NCBI RefSeq assembly: GCF_010092985.1
Contig: NZ_CP048106.1
Location: 3,224,001-3,288,000 of the forward strand
Direction: 5' to 3'
DNA length: 64,000 bases
DNA from: Pontibacter pudoricolor
Lineage (GTDB): Bacteria > Bacteroidota > Bacteroidia > Cytophagales > Hymenobacteraceae
The notes under the pieces are model-generated. The model ran no database searches. It was given only the letters and a program-made list of their open reading frames with translations, and was not told the DNA's origin. Below are positions 1 to 8,093 of this stretch, piece after piece; the stretch's first letter is position 1, and every line of letters starts with the position of its first letter. Both the position numbers and the translations under genes were made by a program.

Positions 1-1113
1 CCTGAACAGGTCCAGGTTACCTAAGCCCGGCAAGCCATCAGAAGCGATGTACAAGGTGCCATCAGGAGCTACATGCACAAAGCTTTCGTTACCGGGTGTG
101 TTAATGTCCGGACCAAGATTTTCCGGTGTTCCAAAGCGGCCGTTCTCATCTATAGTTACTTTATAAATATCGTTGCCACCCAAGCCGCCTTTTCTGTCTG
201 ATGAGAAGTACAGTGTTTTACCATCCGGCGAGAAAGCCGGAGAAGAATCCCAGGCGCGGGAATCGTTTATAGTTAGCAGTTTAGGTTCGGTCCAGGCATT
301 AGAGCGAAAGTAGGTTACGAAAAGGTCTACGTTCTGGCGGCCTTTCTTAGAGCCTTCGTTGCCCCGCGCAAAAACCATCGTTTTACCCTCATTCGCGAAA
401 GTTGCCATGGCATCGTGTATGCCTTCTACGTTTACGTTCTCAAACTTACGAACGGCTCCGCCCATTTCGGCCATCGAGTCGGTAAGAGTAGTAGCGTAAA
501 TATCAATAAAGCCTTCGCCGTTGCCCAAATAAGCTTTACCCGGCTCGCGGGTAGATGAAAAAATCAGCTCGTTGTTCAGGATGTAAGGTGCAAATTCAGA
601 TCCGTCGGTATTCAGCGCCTGCAGGTTCTTAACCTCGTACGGATACTTGCCGCGCATAATTTCGCTCAGCTGCCCAAAGTTTTCCACTTCGCGCGCAGCC
701 AGTCCTTTTAACCTGGAGTTAGTGCCTATGTTAGTGTAATCCTGTAGTTGGTTCAGGGCTTCTTCGTACTTGCCATTTGCCTTCAGCGACATGCCATAGT
801 AGTAATACGCCTGCTCTTTGCGGTAACCGCCATCCAAAGCTGCCTTATAAAATGGTTCGGCCTCCGCTAACCTGTTCGACAACCGGTAAGACTCCGCAAT
901 TTTATAGTTTACTTCACCCGGATTTTTAGAATTATTTAGTGCCTGCTTATAGTATTCGATCGCTTTATCATATTGCTCCATCTCGAAGCGCTTGTCGCCT
1001 TTGCCCAAGTACTGCGACGCTCCACATGCACTTACAAACAAAGCAAGCAAGGCCAGTAAGCAAATGTGCTTCAGGCTTCTGGTTAACTGGGTAGCGTTTG
1101 GCATCTGGTACAT
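1..1113 (-). CDS. PorE-like OmpA-family lipoprotein with TPR and PD40 repeats (3' end outside window)
   Basis: The frame is open from an ATG at 1113 down to base 1, so only the first 371 residues are visible. The N-terminus is a lipoprotein signal: a hydrophobic stretch ending LFVSAC, with the lipid cysteine at residue 30. TPR-like helices follow (about residues 35-130), then a beta-propeller region with a clear PD40 repeat (DSSPAFSPDGKTLYFSSD) and GGNDIYK-type turns. This order, TPR then PD40, is the front half of PorE/OmpA-family proteins in Bacteroidota, whose missing C-terminus would be a carboxypeptidase-regulatory-like domain and a peptidoglycan-binding OmpA domain. PorE is a periplasmic part of the type IX secretion system, but many paralogues share this layout, so the specific role is inference. 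An alternative in-frame ATG lies at 1104. Confidence 0.8.
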   Translation of the reverse strand, partial: MYQMPNATQLTRSLKHICLLALLALFVSACGASQYLGKGDKRFEMEQYDKAIEYYKQALNNSKNPGEVNYKIAESYRLSNRLAEAEPFYKAALDGGYRKEQAYYYYGMSLKANGKYEEALNQLQDYTNIGTNSRLKGLAAREVENFGQLSEIMRGKYPYEVKNLQALNTDGSEFAPYILNNELIFSSTREPGKAYLGNGEGFIDIYATTLTDSMAEMGGAVRKFENVNVEGIHDAMATFANEGKTMVFARGNEGSKKGRQNVDLFVTYFRSNAWTEPKLLTINDSRAWDSSPAFSPDGKTLYFSSDRKGGLGGNDIYKVTIDENGRFGTPENLGPDINTPGNESFVHVAPDGTLYIASDGLPGLGNLDLFR

Positions 1114-1148
1114 GTGCTTATGTGTGTCTTATCTATAAAGGCAGATTT

Positions 1149-1631
1149 CTAAAAGTAACGTGAAAGCCAGCTTTGTTGCGCCGGCCGTGGCCATTCAGCC
1201 TGCAGGTCGCCATAGTTAGTAACGAGCGTATCAAAATATAAGGTATCCTTGCTGATAGCTCCGGCTGCTACTTTATTTTTCAGTTCACTTATGCTTACCA
1301 TTTCAATCTCCCCTTCCCTCAAAAAAGCAAGCTGTGTTCTGTCGAAGAAAGAGATATTGAACCGCTGCTCCAGCTCCCGCACAAAATTTACCGACTTATC
1401 TATAGAGCAACCACTGGCTGCTGTGGCACTTTCGTTATTGGCAAGCACTAAAAACTGGTCGTGCAGCAACTCTGCCGATGCCTGTAAGTTTGTACCGTGA
1501 CTGCTCCAGTCTTCTGCGAACTGTTCCAGCAAGGGTTTTATTTCTGCTTGTTCTGCCCCAGTTAAAGGCCTGCTTGCCTGGTAAATCCAGACACGCGCCT
1601 GTGGCGGCAGCTCATCAAACGGAATATACAT
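1149..1631 (-). CDS. Conserved hypothetical protein, Bacteroidota family (often mislabelled ABC transporter ATPase)
   Basis: A 160-residue soluble protein with no signal peptide, membrane segment or Walker motif. The opening MYIPFDELPPQARVWIYQ is a strongly conserved start that I recognise from Bacteroidota proteins frequently labelled ABC transporter ATPase; nothing in this sequence supports an ATPase. It contains one cysteine within a SGCSIDKSV segment. It sits 35 bp upstream of the PorE-like gene on the same strand and downstream of the iron-sulfur protein pair, from which it is separated by an AT-rich repeat. Function unknown. Confidence 0.8.
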   Translation of the reverse strand: MYIPFDELPPQARVWIYQASRPLTGAEQAEIKPLLEQFAEDWSSHGTNLQASAELLHDQFLVLANNESATAASGCSIDKSVNFVRELEQRFNISFFDRTQLAFLREGEIEMVSISELKNKVAAGAISKDTLYFDTLVTNYGDLQAEWPRPAQQSWLSRYF

Positions 1632-1633
1632 TT

Positions 1634-1672
1634 TATTAATTGTTGAATTGTTGATTGTTAAATTGTTGAGCG
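1634..1672. repeat. AT-rich TTAAATTGTTG-type intergenic repeat
   Basis: Iterated TTAATTGTTG, AATTGTTG and TTAAATTGTTG units just upstream of the 1631 start. The same vocabulary recurs at 2584-2675, 26358-26399 and 47119-47147, always in gaps between genes. Confidence 0.6.
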
Positions 1673-1716
1673 GTCATCAAACTATAACCCATCAACCTTC
1701 TTAACAATGAAGCAAT

Positions 1717-2532
1717 TTATTTAGTAAGTCCTTCGGCTTGTGCGATTAGCTCAGCGATGTCGAACACTTTTACGTTTTGTTCCTGCTCCTTGTTCTTCAC
1801 GCCATCGTTCATCATTACCATGCAAAACGGGCATGCTGTAGCAATTACACCTTCTGCTCCTAAAGTAGCCAGGGCTTCTTCGGTTCTTTCGATGTTGATC
1901 TCTTTACGGCCTGGCTCTGCTTCTTTAAACATCTGGGCACCACCGGCACCGCAGCATAAACCATTCGCGCGGCTACGCTTCATTTCAACCAGGTCAGCAT
2001 CCAGAGCGGCCAGCACATCGCGCGGCGCTTCGTAAATGTCGTTGGCTCTGCCTAAATAGCAGGAATCATGATACGTAATGCGCTTGCCTTTGAAGGCTTC
2101 TCCCCCCTGCACATGTACTTTACCATCGTTAATTAGTTGCTGCAGGAACGTAGAGTGGTGAATAACTTCATAGTTACCGCCCAGGTCTGGGTATTCGTTT
2201 TTGATGGTGTTAAAGCAATGCGGGCAGGCTGTTACTATTTTTTTAATGTTGTACCCGTTCAGTACTTCGATGTTGGTTAGCGCCTGCATCTGGAACAGGA
2301 ACTCGTTACCGGCACGCTTGGCCGGGTCGCCGGTGCAGCTTTCTTCGGTACCTAATACAGCATATTTTACGCCCACATGTTCCAGTATCTGTACAAACGC
2401 GCGGGTTACTCTTTTATAACGATCATCGAAAGAGCCGGCACAGCCAACCCAAAACAGTACTTCCGGTTCCTGACCATTCGCAGCCATCTCGGCCATGGTA
2501 GGTACTTTTATTAACTTTTTATTTTCTTCCAT
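1717..2532 (-). CDS. Cysteine-rich (CCG-domain) Fe-S/heterodisulfide reductase-like subunit
   Basis: 271 residues with two cysteine-rich CCG domains of the type found in GlcF, LldE and HdrB. Cysteines occur at residue 31, 66, 103 and 106 (CPHC) in the first half and 158, 193-194 (GLCCGAGG) and 234/237 (CPFC) in the second, the pattern that binds a noncubane [4Fe-4S] cluster in HdrB-like proteins. No membrane segment, so it should sit on the cytoplasmic face. The gene immediately follows, on the same strand, a membrane-anchored ferredoxin-type protein (2674-4047), and together they resemble a membrane electron-transfer complex (HdrD/DsrK-like split in two). The electron donor and acceptor cannot be read from sequence. 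Confidence 0.88.
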   Translation of the reverse strand: MEENKKLIKVPTMAEMAANGQEPEVLFWVGCAGSFDDRYKRVTRAFVQILEHVGVKYAVLGTEESCTGDPAKRAGNEFLFQMQALTNIEVLNGYNIKKIVTACPHCFNTIKNEYPDLGGNYEVIHHSTFLQQLINDGKVHVQGGEAFKGKRITYHDSCYLGRANDIYEAPRDVLAALDADLVEMKRSRANGLCCGAGGAQMFKEAEPGRKEINIERTEEALATLGAEGVIATACPFCMVMMNDGVKNKEQEQNVKVFDIAELIAQAEGLTK

Positions 2533-2583
2533 CTGATTGGTAATTCTAAGGCTATTTTATCGTAGCTGAGCTACTCTCTTTAA

Positions 2584-2675
2584 AATGGTTAAATTGCTAA
2601 AGGTTAAATTGTTGGTTAGCATAAAACTCATTTTCCTGAAATCAACAATTTAACAGTTCAGCCATTTAACAATTT
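2584..2675. repeat. AT-rich inverted repeat between the two Fe-S genes
   Basis: GTTAAATTGTTG at 2603-2614 is the exact reverse complement of CAACAATTTAAC at 2643-2654, with further degenerate copies either side. It belongs to the TTAAATTGTT repeat family seen at 1634, 26358 and 47119. It lies in the transcript joining 2674-4047 to 1717-2532 and could form a stem-loop in the mRNA. Confidence 0.6.
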
Positions 2676-4047
2676 AATTTTTACTTGGCAGGTATAGTTC
2701 ATCGGCCCAGTTAAAGCGGTCGGATGCCGGGAATGCCCACGGTGCACCGTTGTTCTCTATGTTAGTGAACATAGCGTTAAGCGATGCAGGCGCAGCAGAC
2801 TCTTCCAGTACCAGGTAGCGACGCAAGTCCATGATTGTGGAAAGCTGGTCGATGTTTACCGGGCAGGATTCTACGCAGGCGTTACAAGTGGTGCAGGCCC
2901 ATAGTTCTTCCGGGGTAATGTAGCCACGAAGCAACGTCTTCTCTTCTGTCGTCTCCACACGCTCCACGCCCATCTCTTTGTAATGGTTTGGTTTGAAGAT
3001 AGCTGGATGCTCTCCTTTTTCCTCCATACGGTCGCGGGTATCCATAATGATCTTACGTGGAGAGAGCAGCTTGCCTGTAATGTTGGCCGGACAAACCGAT
3101 GTACAACGACCACATTCGGTACAGGTGTAAGCATCCATCATCTGTTTCCAGGTCAGGTCTTCTATGTCTTTTGCTCCGAAGCGCTGAATTACCGGGTTGC
3201 CTTCTGCATCTACTTCCGGCGCAGGCGGCTGGTAACTTGGGTCCAGCATGGCTTTGATTTCATGCGTAATAGCCGGGTTGGTTGTCATCTTGCCCTTTGG
3301 CACCAGCTTTGAGAAGTACACATTCGGGAAAGCCATGATGATGTGGAAGTGCTTGGAGCTAGGCAGGTAGTTCATAAAAGCCAGGATACCGATAATGTGG
3401 ATCCACCAGCCAACACTTGCTATAGTTGCCAGCATGCCGGCATCAGCGCCGAAGGCATTTACAAACATGCTGCTCACCGGGAAAGCGCCTGCCAGTTCGT
3501 GGCCTTTTAATTCAGCTAATTTCAGGTCAGCAATGTTGAAGGCGAAAAGGGCAAACATCAGGATGATCTCGATCATCAGGATAATGTTGGCATCCATTTT
3601 AGGCCATGCACGCATCTCGACGCCGGTTGCCAGGCGAGGCACTTTTGTAACGTTACGTCTCCAAAGGAAGATAGCACAGGCCACAATTACCAGCGCCGCC
3701 AGTACCTCGTTCACTGCCATCAGGCCATCGTAGAACGGCCCCATAAAGCCCAGCACACGGTGCGTACCAAAAATACCATCGATCAGGATCTCGAGCACTT
3801 CGATGTTGATTACCAGGAAGCCTACATACACAAAAAGGTGTAGGATAGCCGGCAACATGCGCTTGAACATTTTCTGCTGCCCGAAAGCAACCAGCAATGT
3901 TTTATTGATACGCTCCGATGGGTTGTCCTCCAGTACGAGGTCGCGGCCCATGAGCACGTTTTTACGAATTTTGCGGATCTGCCACACAAACAGGCCAATG
4001 CCTATGGCTGCCACAATCAGGAAGATAATGTTTGAAATTCCTATCAC
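2674..4047 (-). CDS. Membrane-bound 4Fe-4S ferredoxin-type oxidoreductase subunit
   Basis: 457 residues. The N-terminal half has about five hydrophobic segments (around residues 3-22, 66-90, 112-130, 155-172, 205-227), some with histidines that could ligate haem as in HdrE/NarI-like proteins. The C-terminal half carries two classical [4Fe-4S] motifs: CTECGRCTSVCP with cysteines 309, 312, 315, 319 and CTTCNACVESCP with cysteines 385, 388, 391, 395. It is read just before the CCG-domain gene on the same strand, giving a complete membrane/ferredoxin/CCG electron-transfer module. Such pairs are widespread in Bacteroidota; a link to quinone or ETF is plausible but not shown here. It is divergent from tRNA-Phe. 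Confidence 0.88.
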   Translation of the reverse strand: MIGISNIIFLIVAAIGIGLFVWQIRKIRKNVLMGRDLVLEDNPSERINKTLLVAFGQQKMFKRMLPAILHLFVYVGFLVINIEVLEILIDGIFGTHRVLGFMGPFYDGLMAVNEVLAALVIVACAIFLWRRNVTKVPRLATGVEMRAWPKMDANIILMIEIILMFALFAFNIADLKLAELKGHELAGAFPVSSMFVNAFGADAGMLATIASVGWWIHIIGILAFMNYLPSSKHFHIIMAFPNVYFSKLVPKGKMTTNPAITHEIKAMLDPSYQPPAPEVDAEGNPVIQRFGAKDIEDLTWKQMMDAYTCTECGRCTSVCPANITGKLLSPRKIIMDTRDRMEEKGEHPAIFKPNHYKEMGVERVETTEEKTLLRGYITPEELWACTTCNACVESCPVNIDQLSTIMDLRRYLVLEESAAPASLNAMFTNIENNGAPWAFPASDRFNWADELYLPSKN

Positions 4048-4149
4048 GGTAAATTATTCGTTATACATACCAATTCATAGATAAAGATAGTAGAATTATA
4101 AGAACAAACGCATACAACGGGCTTTTTTAAAAAAATTTTAGCCGGAATG

Positions 4150-4180
4150 TTTGCTACTTAAAAGTTAGTTACTACTTTTG
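4150..4180 (+). promoter_or_regulatory. Bacteroidota-type promoter of tRNA-Phe
   Basis: A -33 TTTG at 4150-4153 is followed after 19 bases by TACTTTTG at 4173-4180, an exact match to the Bacteroidota -7 consensus TAnnTTTG. Transcription would start near 4187, about 29 bases before the mature tRNA. Confidence 0.8.
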
Positions 4181-4215
4181 CATACCCTTACGGAAAAGGG
4201 TGACACAACAGAGCT

Positions 4216-4288
4216 GGTGATGTAGCTCAGTTGGTAGAGCAAAGGACTGAAAATCCTTGTGTCGTTGGTTCGATTCCAATCATCACCA
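4216..4288 (+). tRNA. tRNA-Phe (anticodon GAA)
   Basis: A 73-nt cloverleaf can be drawn: acceptor stem GGTGATG/CATCACC, D arm GCTC-AGTTGGTA-GAGC, anticodon stem AAGGA/TCCTT with loop CTGAAAA (anticodon GAA), T arm GTTGG-TTCGATT-CCAAT, discriminator A at 4288. The 3' CCA is not encoded. The gene stands alone, with its own promoter and terminator. Confidence 0.97.
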
Positions 4289-4293
4289 CACTG

Positions 4294-4329
4294 AAACCCT
4301 TGTCAGAAACGGCAAGGGTTTTTTGTTTT
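4294..4329 (+). terminator. Rho-independent terminator of tRNA-Phe
   Basis: Stem AACCCTTG/CAAGGGTT with a 10-base loop followed by a run of T broken by one G. Confidence 0.9.
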
Positions 4330-4478
4330 TAAGCCTTCCGGGTTACTTTTCTTAGTTAGCCTTAACTATAGTTTACACTTAACCTACTCTATCTCTTTTT
4401 GCTTATATTGTCTCTGCAACTATACTATAAACAGTAACTATAAGATTCAGGCAGGTATAGTTAGCAACGAAAGAAATA

Positions 4479-5063
4479 ATGCGGCAAATACTTATTTCAG
4501 CTCTCTTTTTGACAGTATTCGGTTGTTCGGATACTGGTAATCAACAAAATCAGATCACAGAAGGCGTAACTCCTGATGTGTCATCGGTTCCCTCCCAACA
4601 TGATACGCTAACGCGGAAAACCAATAGCTACTCTATCTTCAGCGATGCGGAGCTTAAAGATTATATAGTTGCCGATATCTCCGGAAATAATTTTACGCTT
4701 GTCACTGAAAGATCAGGAATATTTATCAGCCCGGATACGGAAGAAATAGAGCACATGAAAAAGGAATATGGAGAAGAAGACTTTTACACTGCTGCAGACG
4801 ACAACCTATACTATGAATATGAAGCGGATAAGTTATTAGAGGAGAAAAATATAAAGACTGTGTATCCGAAAACGAGATACCTGAAATTTAAAACGAATAC
4901 AGGTCAGGAGTATTTTTTTGACACTAAAACAGAGGACAGCCCTAACTGGTACCTGATCCTTTTTGATCCATCAAAAGACCGCCCTGAAATTATTAGTGCT
5001 ATAGATATTGCAGAAGAATATAGCAGTTACTTCAGCCAAAAGCAGCAACGCATAAAACTATAA
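4479..5063 (+). CDS. Hypothetical lipoprotein
   Basis: 194 residues. The N-terminus is a short lipoprotein signal (hydrophobic run ending TVFGCSD, lipid cysteine at residue 16). The mature part is acidic and polar, rich in D, E, Y and K, without a recognisable domain. Codon usage is more AT-rich than that of neighbouring genes, which may suggest recent acquisition or relaxed selection. It stands alone between tRNA-Phe and the convergent DnaJ-TPR gene, and its stop is formed by CTATAA, a half-copy of the local AACTATAG motif. Function unknown. Confidence 0.7.
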   Translation: MRQILISALFLTVFGCSDTGNQQNQITEGVTPDVSSVPSQHDTLTRKTNSYSIFSDAELKDYIVADISGNNFTLVTERSGIFISPDTEEIEHMKKEYGEEDFYTAADDNLYYEYEADKLLEEKNIKTVYPKTRYLKFKTNTGQEYFFDTKTEDSPNWYLILFDPSKDRPEIISAIDIAEEYSSYFSQKQQRIKL

Positions 5064-5106
5064 CTATTGATACGCCAGATTTAATCTGATAAGAAACAAC
5101 CTATAG

Positions 5107-6201
5107 TTAATAACAATTAGCCCTTAGCTCCAGCAAGGCTGCGGAATAACCTAACTCATACGCCTGGTTAAAATAGATACACGCCGAATCCGGTTCCTGT
5201 AACTCCATCTTGGTCCGGCCCATCAGGTAGTTCACTCTTCCATTTTCTTTATCTATAGTTAGAGCACGGCGGTAATCATGCTCCGATAGTTTATGTGCTT
5301 CAATTTTATAGTAGCCAAAACCACGGTAGGTCAGGGCAGTTACCCGCTTCTCCTTATCGGTGCCATAGCGTAGGTAGGTAGAGAAATCACTAAGGGCTGG
5401 TTTGTATTTCTGCAGGTAAAATAACCGGACTTCTCCCCGAGCCAGGTAAGCGTCCCATAGTTTTTCGTTTAAATGAATGGCCCGGTTCAGGTCCGCTTCA
5501 GCTTGCAGGTAGCTTGCCAAATGCTGCCGACTAACTCCCCGCATAAAGTACACATCCGCCGACGGCTTTTTCTGATAAGCAATTGCCTGGTTAAAATCCT
5601 GCAGGGCAGCTTCGTAATCCTCAAAAACATTTAGCTCGAGCCAACCTCTTTCTTTGTAGGCAGCAGCGTGTTCAGGCTTAAAGTTAATCGCATCGGACAA
5701 CATGCGGTGTGCACTACTGTATTTACCGTCAGCTATATAGGTTAAAGCTGTTTTATATTTATCTTCACCGGCAATGTGGTCCATTACTACTTTCAGCAGC
5801 AGGCTAAAAAGCAGGATACCACCTACGAAAGCAATGGTTATGTACAGATCTTTCCGTGAGAACTCGTGCTTCTCTGTTCGGATAGGCCGGTAGTAGCGCT
5901 CCGAAACCGGGGCAGGTTGCCGGGTATAACGGTAGCGGTCGTTATAATATGGCTGGTATTGCTGTATCACCCGCTCACGCTCACGCAGGTACTGCAGTTT
6001 CAGGTCGTAACGGGCGCGCTTGCCCGGGTTAGACAATACCTGGTAAGCGGTATTAACAAGTTTAAATCTATCCTCGGCCAGTTTATTGTTGGGGTTTTTG
6101 TCGGGGTGGTACTTAATAGCCAGTTTTTTATACGCCTGCTTTACCTCCTGCTGGGTAGCTGCCGGGGCAATGCCAAGTACGGTATAAAAATTCTGTTCCA
6201 A
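5107..6201 (-). CDS. DnaJ-domain protein with membrane anchor and TPR repeats
   Basis: 364 residues. Residues 1-70 form a J domain with the essential HPD motif at 32-34 (YHPDKNP), which stimulates DnaK ATPase. A tyrosine/arginine-rich linker leads to one transmembrane helix (about residues 119-139). The remaining 220 residues are TPR units. There is no G/F region or zinc-finger, so it is a type III J protein. The J domain precedes the helix and should lie in the cytoplasm, with the TPR part across the membrane, or the reverse if the helix inverts. It probably recruits DnaK to a membrane client; the client is unknown. Confidence 0.85.
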   Translation of the reverse strand: MEQNFYTVLGIAPAATQQEVKQAYKKLAIKYHPDKNPNNKLAEDRFKLVNTAYQVLSNPGKRARYDLKLQYLRERERVIQQYQPYYNDRYRYTRQPAPVSERYYRPIRTEKHEFSRKDLYITIAFVGGILLFSLLLKVVMDHIAGEDKYKTALTYIADGKYSSAHRMLSDAINFKPEHAAAYKERGWLELNVFEDYEAALQDFNQAIAYQKKPSADVYFMRGVSRQHLASYLQAEADLNRAIHLNEKLWDAYLARGEVRLFYLQKYKPALSDFSTYLRYGTDKEKRVTALTYRGFGYYKIEAHKLSEHDYRRALTIDKENGRVNYLMGRTKMELQEPDSACIYFNQAYELGYSAALLELRANCY

Positions 6202-6353
6202 TGCAGCTAATAGTAAGTTCTAGGTGACATTAAAGGTAATTAAAACACATTTTTTACCTTAATTGTATGTAAGGTAGCAATGTACTTATACTTTACGTAA
6301 ATATTTGAATACACCTGCGTATACAGGATAAGCAATAAAAAAAGCTAAAAACT

Positions 6354-6734
6354 ATGGCAATGCAAGATAACGGCACAAAAGAAAAAAACACTCATATTAT
6401 CGAGAACCTGATGGGTTACGTCGATACTCGCATCGATATTATACGATTAGAGATACAGGAAAAGCTAAAGGTAGCTTTTGTAGGGGCAACACATGGTATA
6501 TTACTGGGCCTCGTGGGGTTTATGTGCCTTATATTTGTAAACATCTTTCTGGGCCTGCTGTTAAACCATCTTTTGGATAGTACGTTCTGGGGCTTCGGCA
6601 TCGTCGCTTTATTTTACATTGTGCTGTTGGTTATACTGGTAGTTGGTTTAGATAAAAAAGTGTTCCAGGGCATGGCCGACAAAACATTTGACAACACAAT
6701 TTATAAGACTGATAAAAGAGAAAAATCAATATGA
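6354..6734 (+). CDS. Phage holin-like small membrane protein (DUF1469/holin-X type)
   Basis: 126 residues with an amphipathic N-terminal helix (MGYVDTRIDIIRLEIQEKL) and two close transmembrane helices (about residues 45-70 and 78-102). This is the layout of the putative actinobacterial holin-X/DUF1469 family, common in Bacteroidota chromosomes and not evidence of a prophage. Its stop overlaps the ATG of the next gene in an ATGA, so the two are translationally coupled. Probable role: membrane stress or cell-envelope function; unproven. Confidence 0.75.
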   Translation: MAMQDNGTKEKNTHIIENLMGYVDTRIDIIRLEIQEKLKVAFVGATHGILLGLVGFMCLIFVNIFLGLLLNHLLDSTFWGFGIVALFYIVLLVILVVGLDKKVFQGMADKTFDNTIYKTDKREKSI

Positions 6735-7336
6735 GCGAGCTTAACAATCCATTGTTCGATAACCAGCGGGAATTTCTGGAGCGTCAGAAAGAAGAATATA
6801 AGAATGCCCTGATGGGCGATGTAGAGCAGATTAAAAATCAGGGACAGGAAATAGGTAAAAAAGTGGCCATTGCTGGCGGTGTTGTACTTGCCGGCCTGCT
6901 GCTGAGACGTATGTTTACCGGCAACGATAAAAAAAAAGCCTCAAAAATAACCAAAGTTAAAAAAGGGGAAGCTGCTGCTGCCGGAACTATACCTGTGTCG
7001 CACCCGATACCAGACTATGACCCGATAGCACACAGAACGGTGACAGACTTTACGGCTGAAGGGCCGATGTCCGTAACTGCAGCTAAACAAAAAGCAAAAA
7101 AGGAGAAAAAGCAGAAGGTAAAATCCGGGCCGGGCATGATGCAGCGCCTTATAAACTCGCCATATGCGCGCACAATGGCCCTGGAAGGCGTTGCACTGCT
7201 TGTAGCCTATGTTACTAAAAAGGCAGCAGAACGCATGCATACTGAATCTGAAAATACCGATATTGCAGCTAGAGCTGTTCCGGCTACCGAAGCAGACCCA
7301 GTTGTACAAAGCGCCTCAGAAAAGCATGCCATTTAA
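6731..7336 (+). CDS. Hypothetical protein with glycine-rich hydrophobic segments, coupled to the holin-like gene
   Basis: 201 residues. A charged N-terminus with a helical LEDR/QKEEYKNAL region is followed by a short hydrophobic segment (around residues 39-57, VAIAGGVVLAGLLL), a lysine-rich linker and a second hydrophobic segment near residue 150. It overlaps the preceding gene by 4 bp and the following pcrB by 11 bp, forming a three-gene operon. Such partners of DUF1469 proteins are common in Bacteroidota; no function is known. Confidence 0.7.
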   Translation: MSELNNPLFDNQREFLERQKEEYKNALMGDVEQIKNQGQEIGKKVAIAGGVVLAGLLLRRMFTGNDKKKASKITKVKKGEAAAAGTIPVSHPIPDYDPIAHRTVTDFTAEGPMSVTAAKQKAKKEKKQKVKSGPGMMQRLINSPYARTMALEGVALLVAYVTKKAAERMHTESENTDIAARAVPATEADPVVQSASEKHAI

Positions 7337-8093
7337 CACTCTTCGCGAAAAGCAGCAGAAAACCCGAACAGGCAGAAAGCACTTTGCCGTATTGCTGGAC
7401 CCCGATAACCTGGATGAAGCAAACTGCCTGCAACTGCTGCACATGAGCGAAGCCAGCCACGTCGATTTCTTTTTTGTAGGTGGCAGCCTGATAACAACCG
7501 AAAACCAGGCAACTATAATTCAACTGATAAAACAGCATAGCCAGATACCGGTTATACTTTTCCCGAGCAACAGTTTGCACATCGATAAACAAGCCGATGG
7601 CATCCTGTTGCTTTCTTTAATTTCGGGCCGCAACCCCGATTTCCTGATTGGCCAGCACGTACTCTCCGCACCAATTCTTAAAGCCAGCAACCTGCACGTT
7701 TACCCGACAGGCTACATGCTCGTAGATTGCGGCCGGCAGACTACCGCTTCTTATATGAGCGGCACTACCCCCATCCCTTACGACAAGCCTGCTATTGCTA
7801 CCTGCACCGCCATGGCCGGCGAGTTGCTTGGGCTAAAGTATATGTACCTGGATGGTGGCAGCGGAGCGGCAAAACCAATAAGCGCTGAAATGATTGCGGC
7901 CGTGTGCGAAGCAGTGGAAGTGCCGGTTATAGTTGGTGGCGGCATTAATACTGCGGATAAAGCAAAAGCTGCTTTAGCGGCAGGCGCCGATGTAATCGTG
8001 GTTGGTAACCACATAGAAAAAAACCCCGGCTTTCTGGCCGAGGTTTCTTCTATAGTTGCTTCTTATAATCTAACCTTAGATGTTCATCGCTGA
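7326..8093 (+). CDS. pcrB: Geranylgeranylglyceryl/heptaprenylglyceryl phosphate synthase family protein
   Basis: 255 residues from the ATG at 7326. The frame is open upstream to 7209, but the extra 39 residues overlap the previous gene and do not resemble the family. A TIM-barrel enzyme that joins glycerol-1-phosphate to a polyprenyl diphosphate. Motifs: HFAVLLDPDN near the start, a YLDGGSGA segment, and the phosphate-binding PVIVGGGI and GADVIVVGNHIE loops. Archaea use it for ether lipids; bacterial PcrB makes heptaprenylglyceryl phosphate, and Bacteroidota homologues are known, with chain length varying. Its 3' end overlaps the convergent AraC-type gene by 18 bp. Confidence 0.92.
   Translation: MPFNTLREKQQKTRTGRKHFAVLLDPDNLDEANCLQLLHMSEASHVDFFFVGGSLITTENQATIIQLIKQHSQIPVILFPSNSLHIDKQADGILLLSLISGRNPDFLIGQHVLSAPILKASNLHVYPTGYMLVDCGRQTTASYMSGTTPIPYDKPAIATCTAMAGELLGLKYMYLDGGSGAAKPISAEMIAAVCEAVEVPVIVGGGINTADKAKAALAAGADVIVVGNHIEKNPGFLAEVSSIVASYNLTLDVHR

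Noticed and set aside
6354..7336. Prophage signal from the holin-like gene
   Set aside because: No other phage gene in the window; DUF1469/holin-X proteins are common chromosomal genes.
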